A stretch of 64,000 nucleotides of DNA, taken from contig CAKUPH010000001.1 of NCBI GenBank assembly GCA_934675115.1, positions 1-64,000 of the forward strand. The letters are read 5' to 3'. Position numbers and translations under genes: made by a program. The stretch comes from an uncultured Oscillospiraceae bacterium (GTDB taxonomy: Bacteria > Bacillota > Clostridia > Oscillospirales > Oscillospiraceae). Shown here piece by piece: positions 1 through 8,071 of this stretch. Every line of letters begins with the position of its first letter. Position 1 is the first letter of the stretch. The notes below the pieces were generated by a model that made no database searches, was not told where the DNA came from, and saw only the letters and a list, made by a program, of their open reading frames with translations.

Positions 1-258
1 TTTTATTCCGATCGGGCGAAGTGAATCCGCCCGATCCCAAGGTTTTGGCTCCCGCCAAAACACTTGTACGGCGCACCCGCGCCGTCCCGCCTGCGGCGAG
101 GCCCTGTATGAAGCCCATTGGCTTCATTTAAAGGGGCCCCGGATTTTATTCCGATCGGGCGAAGTGAATCCGCCCGATCCCAAGGTTTTGGCTCCCGCCA
201 AAACACTTGTACGGCGCACCAGCGCCGTCCCACTTGCAGTGGGTCCCTGTATGAAGCC
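1..258. repeat. Tandem pair of a ~115-bp hairpin repeat (family R1)
   Basis: Bases 1-115 and 144-258 are two near-identical copies of one unit, about 143 bp apart. Each contains a hairpin whose arms read TTTTGGC and GCCAAAA, followed by ACTTGTACGGCGCACC. Related hairpins lie downstream of fhs at 24831-24883 and 25044-25097, where the arms are TTTTGC and GCAAAA (or one base longer). No coding function is evident, and 1-360 holds nothing else I can identify. The first copy may continue left of the window. Confidence 0.8.
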
Positions 259-360
259 GACAAAGGAAAACTGCTTCCAAAATGTTGGAGCCTTCCGAAA
301 AAAGGCGGGCTTTGAGCGCCGCGCCCTATGGACGCGGCTCCCGGCTGTGCCGGATATCCA

Positions 361-390
361 TTGACCTGAGGCCCCTCCGGGCTGTATACT
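361..390 (+). promoter_or_regulatory. Sigma-A promoter for the first flavin reductase
   Basis: The -35 TTGACC (361-366) is separated by 18 bp from the -10 TATACT (385-390). It lies about 65 bp upstream of the ATG at 456, with no other gene between. Confidence 0.65.
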
Positions 391-418
391 AAAGGGGCGG
401 GCACTGTCCCGCCCCTTT
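391..418. other. GC-rich hairpin in the leader of the first flavin reductase
   Basis: AAAGGGGCGGG pairs with CCCGCCCCTTT around a six-base loop. It begins right after the -10 box. It could be the terminator of something upstream or a leader structure. The following T-run is short, so the role is uncertain. Confidence 0.45.
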
Positions 419-455
419 CCTCTGGTTCTTTTATACATTCGTTGAGGTGAAGATT

Positions 456-2369
456 ATGTGCAACCAGTTCTCTCATGTGCTCTCCCCCGTGCGGGTGGCG
501 GGCCATCTGCTGAAAAACCGGATCGTCTCCGGCCCCTCCACCATCCACACCGCCTCCAACGGTGAGGATCACCCCACCGAGGCCGGAAAGCGCTTTTTCG
601 TTGAGCGGGCCCGGGCGGGCGCGGGCCTTGTGACCTGCGCCGGCGTGTCCATCGGCGGGTTCAACAACGACGGCGTCCACGCCTCCTGGGACATCACCAT
701 TCCCAACCGCCAGAACGCCCTGTGCGATCTGGCCGACGAGATCCACCTGTACGGCGCCAAGTGCACTATGGAACTCATCGGCGTGCTTCCCGACGGCTGG
801 ACCGTGTCCGACGGCTGCTCCATCATGGGCGGCCCCATCGGCCGGGGTGAAGCCCCCATCGAGGTACTGGAACAGTTCAAGGAGGGCTATGTGCAGGCCG
901 CCAGGGCCATCAAGGCCTGCGGCTTTGACGGCATCCTGTTCCACTTCGGCCACTCCATCCCCATCGCCCAGTTCCTGTCCCCCTACACCAACAAACGCAC
1001 CGACAAGTACGGCGGCTCCTTCGAGAACCGGGTGCGCTACCCCATGGAGGTCCTCGCCGCCTGCCGGGAGGCCGTGGGTCGTGACATGATCTTCGACGTG
1101 CGTTTCTCCGGCTCCGAGTTCCAGAAGGGCGGCATCGACGAGGCCGAAGGCATTAAAATCGCCGAGGTCCTTCAGGAGTACGCCGACATCCTTCAGGTGT
1201 CCGCCGGTATGCACAACCCCGACTGGATGACCTGGACCCATCCCTGCGGCTTCCTGCCCCCCATGCCCAACGTCTATCTGGCCGAGGGCGTGAAGAAGTC
1301 CGGCAAGATCCACAAGTCGCTGGTGTCCACCATCGGCGGCATCGGCTCCCTTAAGGACGCCGACGACATCATTGCCGACGGCAAGGCCGACCTCGTTGTG
1401 GTGGCCCGCGAGTTCATCGCCGACCCCAACTGGATCAAAAAAGGCCTGGCCGGGTGTCAGGACGATGTGGTACCCTGCGTGAAGTGCATGCGCTGCCACG
1501 ACTCCGACAATTACGCCCAGCACATGCAGTGCACCGTCAACCCCCACGTGGGCATGGAGGAGGCCATCGCCCGGATGCCCGAGTCCGAGGGCGGCAAGAA
1601 GGTGGCCGTCATCGGCGGCGGCCCCGCGGGCATGATGGCGGCCCTCACCGCCGCCGACCGGGGCCACATGGTCACCCTGTTTGAAAAGACCGGCGCGCTG
1701 GGCGGCGCGCTGAAATTCGCTGCCTACGTGTCCTTCAAGTGGCCCCTGCGGGAGTACAAGGACTACCTCATCGCCCAGATCGCCAAGAGCGCCGTGGACG
1801 TGCGGCTGAACACCGAGGCCGCCCCCGCCGATATGGACGGCTACGACGTGGTCATCGCCGCCGTGGGCGCGGACCCCGTGGTGCCCCCCATCCCCGGCGT
1901 GGAGCACGCCATCCCCGCCTGCGACAGCTATGGCCGGGAGGACACCCTCGGCAATGAGGTGGTGGTCATTGGCGGCGGTCAGGTGGGCTGCGAGACCGCC
2001 CTGCACCTCGCCAAGCTGGGCAAGAAGGTCACCATCATTGAGATGCAGTCCGCCCTCGCCCCCGACGCCTCCAAGACCCACCGGGACGAGATGCTGGTGG
2101 AGTTCGAAAAGGAGCCGAACTTCATCCCTGTGCTGAACGCCAAGGTGTGCTCCGTGGGCGAAAAGGCCGTCACCTACGAGCAGGACGGCAGGACCGTCAC
2201 CGTCCCCTGCGACAGCGTGGTGCTGGCCGCCGGTATGCGGGCCAAGATCGCGCTGGCCGACTCCTTCATGGGGCTGACCCCGGAGTTCGATGAGATCGGC
2301 GACTGCGTCCGCGCCCGGACGGTGGAGTGGGCCACCAAGGAAGGCTTCTACGCCGCTATGCGCATCTGA
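456..2369 (+). CDS. NADH:flavin oxidoreductase / 2,4-dienoyl-CoA reductase family (BaiCD/BaiH-like)
   Basis: This 637-residue cytoplasmic flavoenzyme is predicted to reduce an activated C=C bond. The N-terminal old-yellow-enzyme TIM barrel covers about residues 5-330 and has the family motif TNKRTDKYGGSFENR. A Cys cluster for [4Fe-4S] follows (C-x2-C-x2-C-x11-C, about 341-359). Two dinucleotide folds come next, VAVIGGGPAG near 384 and VVVIGGGQVG near 505, for FAD and NAD(P)H. The ATG at 456 is chosen because GAGGTG (445-450) sits 5 bases upstream; a GTG at 447 overlaps that site. The length fits the bacterial 2,4-dienoyl-CoA reductase/2-enoate reductase family. It has its own promoter and terminator. 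The substrate cannot be read from sequence. A second member lies 3 kb downstream, next to a peptide-type importer. Confidence 0.9.
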   Translation: MCNQFSHVLSPVRVAGHLLKNRIVSGPSTIHTASNGEDHPTEAGKRFFVERARAGAGLVTCAGVSIGGFNNDGVHASWDITIPNRQNALCDLADEIHLYGAKCTMELIGVLPDGWTVSDGCSIMGGPIGRGEAPIEVLEQFKEGYVQAARAIKACGFDGILFHFGHSIPIAQFLSPYTNKRTDKYGGSFENRVRYPMEVLAACREAVGRDMIFDVRFSGSEFQKGGIDEAEGIKIAEVLQEYADILQVSAGMHNPDWMTWTHPCGFLPPMPNVYLAEGVKKSGKIHKSLVSTIGGIGSLKDADDIIADGKADLVVVAREFIADPNWIKKGLAGCQDDVVPCVKCMRCHDSDNYAQHMQCTVNPHVGMEEAIARMPESEGGKKVAVIGGGPAGMMAALTAADRGHMVTLFEKTGALGGALKFAAYVSFKWPLREYKDYLIAQIAKSAVDVRLNTEAAPADMDGYDVVIAAVGADPVVPPIPGVEHAIPACDSYGREDTLGNEVVVIGGGQVGCETALHLAKLGKKVTIIEMQSALAPDASKTHRDEMLVEFEKEPNFIPVLNAKVCSVGEKAVTYEQDGRTVTVPCDSVVLAAGMRAKIALADSFMGLTPEFDEIGDCVRARTVEWATKEGFYAAMRI

Positions 2370-2385
2370 TTTCCGATTTTACATC

Positions 2386-2422
2386 AAAGAACAGCTGGGC
2401 TTCGGCCCTGCTGTTCTTTTTT
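2386..2422 (+). terminator. Intrinsic terminator
   Basis: AAGAACAGC and GCTGTTCTT form the stem, with GGGC/GCCC inside, followed by a run of T. It closes the first flavin reductase unit. Confidence 0.85.
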
Positions 2423-2447
2423 GTAATCATTTGTTCCCGTTTTGTTG

Positions 2448-2476
2448 TGGACAGCCCGGCGCGCCACCGTTATAAT
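2448..2476 (+). promoter_or_regulatory. Sigma-A promoter of the lipoprotein gene
   Basis: TGGACA (2448-2453), a 17-bp spacer and a perfect TATAAT (2471-2476) lie 44 bp upstream of the ATG at 2520. Confidence 0.8.
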
Positions 2477-2519
2477 TTATAGTGTAGGCATGACTTATCG
2501 CAGAACAGGAGGTATCACG

Positions 2520-3593
2520 ATGAAAAAGCTATTCTGCGGGGCGATCGCCGCGCTGATGACACTTTCGTTGGCGGGGTGCAGGACCGCCGGACAGCCGGAT
2601 CCGTCCTTCCCTCCCCCGTCCGCACCCACGGACACGCCGGTGATCTCCGCCGGGCCGGAGACAGCCCTTCCGGATTATGTCAGCGACTTCCGCTTTGACA
2701 TGCTCCGGGCCTATAGCGATGAGACCGACCCGGACCGCTCTACGGCATACGCCCTGACGGCAGAGCAGGCCGCGCGGCTCCGGGACGCCCTGAGCGCAGA
2801 GGAATGGACGGCGGCAGAGGATCTGCCCCCCGTGGATTTTGAAACGGCATACCTCATCTCCGACGGCGCGGGAAACAGGCTGCAGCTGGCGGCGTGGGAT
2901 GGGGAGCGCTGCCTGGTCAACTGCTTTGACGCCCGCGGCGAGACCGACGTACAGCGCTACTTCGTCCCCGCCGGGGCGCTGGACGATGTCGCCGGCATTG
3001 TAAAAGATACCGCCCCGCTGGGCGTCATCGAGCCGGAGGCGGAGGAATACTACGACCTGTTCCGGTCGGACGCAAGTCTCCCTCCCCTTGTCGGACTGAT
3101 GGAGGAGAGCGGCGACAGCTCCTTCTCCGACGACCAGATGGCGGCCTACGCCATCCAGACGCTGGGCAGTCAGGGGCTGTACGATTACGATACCGGCGTA
3201 CCCAAGGAGACGCTGGCCGCCGTGACGGACAAGCACTTTGGCCGCACCGTTCAGAACTACGACAACTCCATGACCTACGTCCTTGACAGCGGCAATGTGA
3301 CCGCCACCGGCTGGAGCTTCGACAACTCCGTCTATCTGGTGCTGGACGGCCAGAGCACCAAACAGGACGGCATCGTCACCGCCCGGTTCAAGTGCTATAA
3401 TCTCTCCGACGCCCTGTGGACAGACGGCGGGATCGACCAGCAGAAGCTGAACCACGTCCGGGAGTATCTGCTCACGAGAAACGACGGGGATTTCCCCGCG
3501 CCGGAGCTGGTGGAGATCACCTTCGCGCCGTCCTCCGAGGACGGCTGGCAGAGCCAGTATGTGTTTTACGAAAGCATGAAGTACGTGAAATGA
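2520..3593 (+). CDS. Hypothetical secreted lipoprotein
   Basis: This 357-residue protein starts with MKKLFCGAIAALMTLSLAGC, a signal peptide ending in an LAGC lipobox, so it should be acylated and anchored outside the membrane. A proline-rich linker (about residues 24-45) follows, then two soluble segments. I recognise no enzyme motif. The start is fixed by AGGAGG at 2507-2512; an upstream in-frame start would put the signal peptide in the interior. It is monocistronic, with its own promoter and a strong terminator, and is convergent with the AraC gene. It may sense or bind something at the cell surface, but the sequence does not show what. Confidence 0.75.
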   Translation: MKKLFCGAIAALMTLSLAGCRTAGQPDPSFPPPSAPTDTPVISAGPETALPDYVSDFRFDMLRAYSDETDPDRSTAYALTAEQAARLRDALSAEEWTAAEDLPPVDFETAYLISDGAGNRLQLAAWDGERCLVNCFDARGETDVQRYFVPAGALDDVAGIVKDTAPLGVIEPEAEEYYDLFRSDASLPPLVGLMEESGDSSFSDDQMAAYAIQTLGSQGLYDYDTGVPKETLAAVTDKHFGRTVQNYDNSMTYVLDSGNVTATGWSFDNSVYLVLDGQSTKQDGIVTARFKCYNLSDALWTDGGIDQQKLNHVREYLLTRNDGDFPAPELVEITFAPSSEDGWQSQYVFYESMKYVK

Positions 3594-3707
3594 CGAAAAT
3601 ACCCCGAAGATTTTATCCCTCCTGACAGAGGCGGCAGCTGATTTCAGAAACCCCCGGCAGGTCATCGTATTTACGGTGCCCCGCCGGGGTACTTTTGTTG
3701 CGCGCAG

Positions 3708-3753
3708 AAAAACAGGGGCGGTCCGTTTCCAGAACGGACCGCCCCTGTTTTTT
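3708..3753. terminator. Strong bidirectional terminator
   Basis: AACAGGGGCGGTCCGTT and its complement pair around CCAG, with T-runs on both strands. It separates the lipoprotein gene from the convergent AraC gene. Confidence 0.9.
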
Positions 3754-3815
3754 GTATCAAATTGCCGCGAAATCACGCCGGAACAGGCCGGAATTTGCCG
3801 CATTCCGCCGCGCGG

Positions 3816-5132
3816 TCAGCCCTCCTGCGCCGCGTCCCGGCGGTAATCGCTGGGCGTCATGCCCTCATACTTCTTGAACACCTCCGTCAGGCTCCGGCGG
3901 GAGTAGTAGCCGCAGCTGCTCGCTGCCTCGTCCAGCGGGATGCCTTCGCGGATGAGCCGTTTGGCCCGCTCGATGCGCTGCTGATGGATGTATTCCAGCA
4001 GGGTGACGCCGGTCTTGCTCTTGAAGATTTTTGAAAGGCCCGCCCGGCTCATCTGGAGCTGCTCGCACACGCTCTCCACCGTCAGATCCGGCTCGGCAAA
4101 GTGGGCCTCGATATAGGCCCGGGCCACGTTGGCCTTGGCGTCGGAGCTGCTCTCCAGAATGCCCTTGTCGGTAAAGTGGGACACCAGCTCGGAAAAGCGG
4201 TCCAGCACCGCGGCCACGTCGTCAAAGGTGAAGCATTTGTTCAGGTCGATGTAGCACTGCACCAGCGCGATGCTCATTTCATTGTGGGGTTCGTACAGGC
4301 TGATGTTCATAGTGTTGAGCAGAAACGTCATGTACCGCTGAAGGAGCCATGTGGCGTGGGAGAAGGAGATCCCGGCGTTCTGCGCCTCCTGCCGGAACCA
4401 GCTGCCCAGCACCTGACAGGCCTGAATATTGTCGTGGCTGATGCAGGCGGTATAGAAGCACTGCTCGAAGAAGAAACGGCTGCGCTCCGCGGTGGTGGGC
4501 TTCATCCGGGGGCCGTTGGTGCTCCTGTCGTAGCCGCAGATGTACTCCTTTTCGTTCAGGTTCTCCATCAGGGTCTTGGCGTGGTCAAAGGCCCAGAACA
4601 GCCAGTGGACGCCCTTCACCGGGAAGCTGATGGACGCCTTGCAGGATATGCTGTGCTCGCTGGCCAGCTCCTGCACGATCTTCGTCATCCGCCGGTTGCA
4701 GTCACTGACGATCCGGCGGGTCTGGGCGGCGGTACTTTTCGTGATGTCCTTCACCGGGATGATGAGGGCGAATTTCATCTGGATGGTCGTCCGGTGGCAG
4801 GGCAGATATTTCTCGCAGGTCTCCTCCACGATGCGCCCCATCTCCTTGAGGGACTCATAGTTCTGGGGCAGACCGGTGCTGCGCAGATAGTGTTCGCTGT
4901 CCGGCAGCAGCAGTGCCACCATGAAGCAGTTGGAGCCGAAATGGATGCCGTACTGACGCAGGAAGGCGTCGATGCGCGCCTGCTCCGGCAGCTCGCCCAG
5001 CAGGATGCTCTTCAGGGCGCTGCCCTGAAGCAGGTGTTTGTAATAGGCCACGTCCTGCGCGGCGGCCTGCCGCGCGGCCTCGGCCTCCGCCAATTTGCGT
5101 TCCAGTACCCTGATTTTCTCGCTGTCGTCCAT
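3816..5132 (-). CDS. AraC-family transcriptional regulator
   Basis: This 438-residue regulator has an N-terminal coiled-coil segment (about 5-30), a central region of about 280 residues of unknown ligand, and a C-terminal AraC/XylS double helix-turn-helix (about 330-432) containing ARAYIEAHF, LSKIFKSKTG and the closing GYYSRRSLTEVFKKYEGMTPSDYRR. It starts at an ATG 9 bases after AAGGAG. It is transcribed away from the second flavin reductase (5427), so it is the obvious candidate regulator of that operon. A palindrome overlaps its own promoter, which suggests autoregulation. The central domain resembles no named effector domain that I can assign. Confidence 0.88.
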   Translation of the reverse strand: MDDSEKIRVLERKLAEAEAARQAAAQDVAYYKHLLQGSALKSILLGELPEQARIDAFLRQYGIHFGSNCFMVALLLPDSEHYLRSTGLPQNYESLKEMGRIVEETCEKYLPCHRTTIQMKFALIIPVKDITKSTAAQTRRIVSDCNRRMTKIVQELASEHSISCKASISFPVKGVHWLFWAFDHAKTLMENLNEKEYICGYDRSTNGPRMKPTTAERSRFFFEQCFYTACISHDNIQACQVLGSWFRQEAQNAGISFSHATWLLQRYMTFLLNTMNISLYEPHNEMSIALVQCYIDLNKCFTFDDVAAVLDRFSELVSHFTDKGILESSSDAKANVARAYIEAHFAEPDLTVESVCEQLQMSRAGLSKIFKSKTGVTLLEYIHQQRIERAKRLIREGIPLDEAASSCGYYSRRSLTEVFKKYEGMTPSDYRRDAAQEG

Positions 5133-5206
5133 GGTGCGCTCCTTTGTCTCCGGAATGCGGCCCGCACAGTCCTTCCAGCAGAAGGGCTACGGGGCGTTCT
5201 GTTGGG

Positions 5207-5235
5207 ATTCTACTGACAATTCCGGAAAATGTCAA
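5207..5235 (-). promoter_or_regulatory. Promoter of the AraC gene with overlapping palindrome
   Basis: On the minus strand TTGACA (5235-5230), a 17-bp spacer and TAGAAT (5212-5207). Within it lies an inverted repeat TGACA-N11-TGTCA (5214-5234) with TTCCGGAA at its centre, placed to act as an operator. Confidence 0.7.
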
Positions 5236-5426
5236 GGGCGGATATGGAGCTTCCGGTTTACATTTCCCACCTTTCGCTGCATATTTGTGCTCTTGTTCTG
5301 TTCTGCCTGCATTTGTATACTGTGAACAAGCACAGACGGTGCAAAGCGCTCATGAACGCCATAAACTACAAGTTTCCCAGCAGAAGAATATCAAATGCAT
5401 AAGTTCGCAAAGGAAGGCAGGAACCT

Positions 5427-7376
5427 ATGAAGCCCAAATACAGTCATTTACTCTCCCCCATCAAGGTGGGAAATACGGTTCTGCGGAACCGGATCGTATC
5501 CAGCTCCGCGTCCCCCCACTATATCTGCGGGGCGGAAAGCTCCGCCGGCGACGGCTACCTGACCCACTACGCCAATCTGGCCAAAAACGGCGCCGCCGTG
5601 GTCATCGTGGACGACTGGTCGGAGGATCAGATCAACTCTCCCGCCCGGGACGTTCAGCGCTACCCCCACTACGACATACACAATCCCCGGGTCACCAACG
5701 GCGCGTCCCTGCTGGCGGAGTCCATCCACTTCTACGGCTCCAAGGTGCTGGTGGCCGTCACCGCCGACTTCCCAGACGGCATCGGCGTCTACGATAACCC
5801 CAACCCCCGGCCCATCCCCGGCCGCAAGCCCATCCCCCAGCGCCCCGCCACTCTGGAGGACATGGAACGGTCCATCGCGGAGATGCTGGATCTGGTCCGG
5901 TACTACAAGGAGTGCGGATTTGACGGCGTGTCCTTCCACATGAGCTACCGCTCCCACATGGGCGCGCAGTTCCTGACCCCCGCCATGAACAAGCGGACGG
6001 ACGAGTTCGGCGGCCCCATCGAGAACCGGGCGCGCTACCCTCTTATGCAGTTCAAGGCCATCAAGGACACCTTCGGGCAGGACTTCCTGGTGGAGTGCCA
6101 CATCAGCGGCGAGGACCCCGAGGGCGGCATCACCGTGGAGGACACCGTAAAGTTCGCCAAGCTGGCCGAGGGCCTTGTGGACATCCTGATGATCCGCGCC
6201 GCCGACATCGAGCTTGCCCACCCCACGGGCTACAACTCCGAGGAGGGCAATCCCGTCACCCTCCGGGTGGCGCAGGCGATCAAGGACAGCGGCGCGAAGC
6301 TCATCGTCTGCCCCTCCGGCGGCTATCAGGATCTGGATCTGGACGACCGGTATCTGGCCGAAAACAAGTGCGACATGATCGCCATGGCCCGCAGCTTTAT
6401 CGCCGACCCCGACTACTACCGCAAGGCGGTGGAGGGCCGGGGGGAGGACGTGATCCCCTGCCTGCGCTGCGATAAGTGCCACGTGGCCTTTATGGGCGGG
6501 CCGTGGATCAACGTGTGCTCCGTCAACCCCCTGTACGGCATCGAGCACCGCTATGAGCGGCTCATCGAGTCCGTCAGCCCCCGGAAGATCGCCGTCATCG
6601 GCGGCGGCCCCATCGGGATGCGGGCGGCGCTGTACGCAAAGGAGCAGGGCCATGACGTCACCATCTACGAAAAGACCGGGAAACTGGGCGGCCAGCTGTT
6701 CCACGCCGACTACCCCGGCTTCAAGTGGCCGCTGAAAAACTACAAGGACTACCTCATCCGTCAGGTGGAAAAGGCGGGCATCCCCGTTCTGCTGAACACC
6801 GAGGCCACGCCGGAGCTCATCGGTCAGGGCGGCTACGACGCGGTGTTTGCCGCCACCGGCGCGGCGCCCAAGCTGCCGGACATCCCCGGCGTGGACGGCG
6901 CCAACGTCCACACCCACCTGAGCGTCTACGGCAACGAGGAAAAGCTGGGACATAAGGTGGTGGTCATCGGCGGCTCCGAGAGCGCGGTGGAGACGGCGCT
7001 CTATCTGGCCGAGTGCGGCCACGACGTAACGGTGCTCAGCCGCCGGGAGCGGCTGGCCTCCGACGCCACCCTCATCCACTTCTACTTCAGCTTCATGGAC
7101 CGCTGGAAGCGCAACGAGAACTTCCATGAGCTCACCGAGGTCAAAACGCTGGCCATCACGGCGGAGGGCGTGACCTACCGGGACAAGGACGGCGTGGAGC
7201 ACACCGCGGCCTGCGACGACGTGGTGGCCTGCGGCGGCATGGCTCCGCTGGAGGCGGAGGCGCTGGCCTTCTACGGCTGCGCCCCGGTATTCAAGTTCAT
7301 CGGCGACTGCACCGCCCCCGGCGGCAATCTTCAGCGCGGCAACCGGCAGGCCTATTCTGCCGTCAATACCCTGTAA
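5427..7376 (+). CDS. NADH:flavin oxidoreductase / 2,4-dienoyl-CoA reductase family, second copy
   Basis: This 649-residue paralogue of the protein at 456 has the same layout. The TIM barrel (1-335) carries MNKRTDEFGGPIENRARYP, the Cys ligands are at 345, 348, 351 and 364 (C-x2-C-x2-C-x12-C), the FAD fold is at about 388 (IAVIGGGPIG), and a second dinucleotide fold is near 515 (VVVIGGSES). The barrel residues around the presumed active site differ (FHMSYRSHMGAQFLTP against FHFGHSIPIAQFLSP), so the two probably act on different substrates. It begins an apparent operon with the 202-aa protein, the importer and the 5'-nucleotidase C-domain (5427-14545). The AraC gene is divergent. A possible promoter has TATACT at 5316-5321 with a weak TTGTTC -35. 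Confidence 0.9.
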   Translation: MKPKYSHLLSPIKVGNTVLRNRIVSSSASPHYICGAESSAGDGYLTHYANLAKNGAAVVIVDDWSEDQINSPARDVQRYPHYDIHNPRVTNGASLLAESIHFYGSKVLVAVTADFPDGIGVYDNPNPRPIPGRKPIPQRPATLEDMERSIAEMLDLVRYYKECGFDGVSFHMSYRSHMGAQFLTPAMNKRTDEFGGPIENRARYPLMQFKAIKDTFGQDFLVECHISGEDPEGGITVEDTVKFAKLAEGLVDILMIRAADIELAHPTGYNSEEGNPVTLRVAQAIKDSGAKLIVCPSGGYQDLDLDDRYLAENKCDMIAMARSFIADPDYYRKAVEGRGEDVIPCLRCDKCHVAFMGGPWINVCSVNPLYGIEHRYERLIESVSPRKIAVIGGGPIGMRAALYAKEQGHDVTIYEKTGKLGGQLFHADYPGFKWPLKNYKDYLIRQVEKAGIPVLLNTEATPELIGQGGYDAVFAATGAAPKLPDIPGVDGANVHTHLSVYGNEEKLGHKVVVIGGSESAVETALYLAECGHDVTVLSRRERLASDATLIHFYFSFMDRWKRNENFHELTEVKTLAITAEGVTYRDKDGVEHTAACDDVVACGGMAPLEAEALAFYGCAPVFKFIGDCTAPGGNLQRGNRQAYSAVNTL

Positions 7377-7396
7377 AAAACGCGAGGTGAATACGA

Positions 7397-8005
7397 TTGA
7401 AAAAACTCATTGACATCGCCGAGATCGGCAAGGAGCTGGACGTGCCGGTGGTGGCCTCCTACGGCCCCAACCGGGAAGGCCCCTTCTACAATCAGGTGTG
7501 GAGCAAGCAGTACGCCCTGCGTCTGATGGAGCGCGTCCAGCCTGACGCCGCCGGCGATGCCTACGTGCTCACCGGCCATGTGGATCCATGGGTCAGCGCG
7601 GCGGTGATCCACAGGCTCCACGCCCCCGAGGTCTACTTCAAGGTGCCTGCGGGAGAGACGCTTCTGGTTCCCATGGCCCGGGGCGCCTGCAAGTACGACG
7701 GGATCATCACCGCCGAGTGCGTCGGGGACGACGTGTTCGTTACCGCCGACTTCGACAAGCTGGAGGACATCGTGGGCGGCCCGGCTAACGTGGATCTGGA
7801 GCAGCTGGCCGTGCCGGAGATCCCGGCGGGCAAGAACGTCTTCTTCCACGGCATCGGCAAGTTTCCCTTCCAGATGCGGACCATCGTGACCATCATGGAC
7901 GGCTGCGCCAGCCTGTCCTGCGCCTCCGGCTCCGCGGAGGCATACAGCTGCGCCATCCCCGGCGGCAGCATGGCCGAGGTGGGCGACACCCGGGCGCGGA
8001 CCTGA
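7397..8005 (+). CDS. Unrecognised 202-aa protein of the flavin reductase operon
   Basis: This soluble protein starts with TTG, positioned 7 bases after GAGGTG; no in-frame ATG lies nearby. I do not recognise the family. Visible features are MKKLIDIAEIG at the N-terminus, a central stretch AYVLTGHVDPWVSAAVIHRL, and a Cys-containing DGCASLSCASGSAEAYSC segment near residue 170. It has no signal peptide or membrane helix. It lies 20 bp after the flavin reductase and 66 bp before the substrate-binding lipoprotein, so it probably acts in the same cytoplasmic pathway. It could be a small enzyme or a binding partner; the sequence alone does not decide. Confidence 0.75.
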   Translation: MKKLIDIAEIGKELDVPVVASYGPNREGPFYNQVWSKQYALRLMERVQPDAAGDAYVLTGHVDPWVSAAVIHRLHAPEVYFKVPAGETLLVPMARGACKYDGIITAECVGDDVFVTADFDKLEDIVGGPANVDLEQLAVPEIPAGKNVFFHGIGKFPFQMRTIVTIMDGCASLSCASGSAEAYSCAIPGGSMAEVGDTRART

Positions 8006-8071
8006 CCGCGAAGCGGCACCACAAGCTCCATATATCAAGGATACAAACAAGGGAAAGGAACGATCACGAAA

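Noticed and set aside
3-2081. Very long open frame antisense to the first flavin reductase gene
   Set aside because: GC-rich third positions leave the antisense strand open by chance. The protein is Gly/His/Val-rich low-complexity, has no ribosome site, and the sense frame encodes a full flavoenzyme. The same applies to antisense frames over the importer, fhs, dehydratase and rqcH genes.
7397-8005. Resemblance of TGHVDPWVSAAVIHRL to Csx3-like proteins
   Set aside because: The similarity is limited to a short stretch, the protein is longer, and no CRISPR genes or arrays are in the window.
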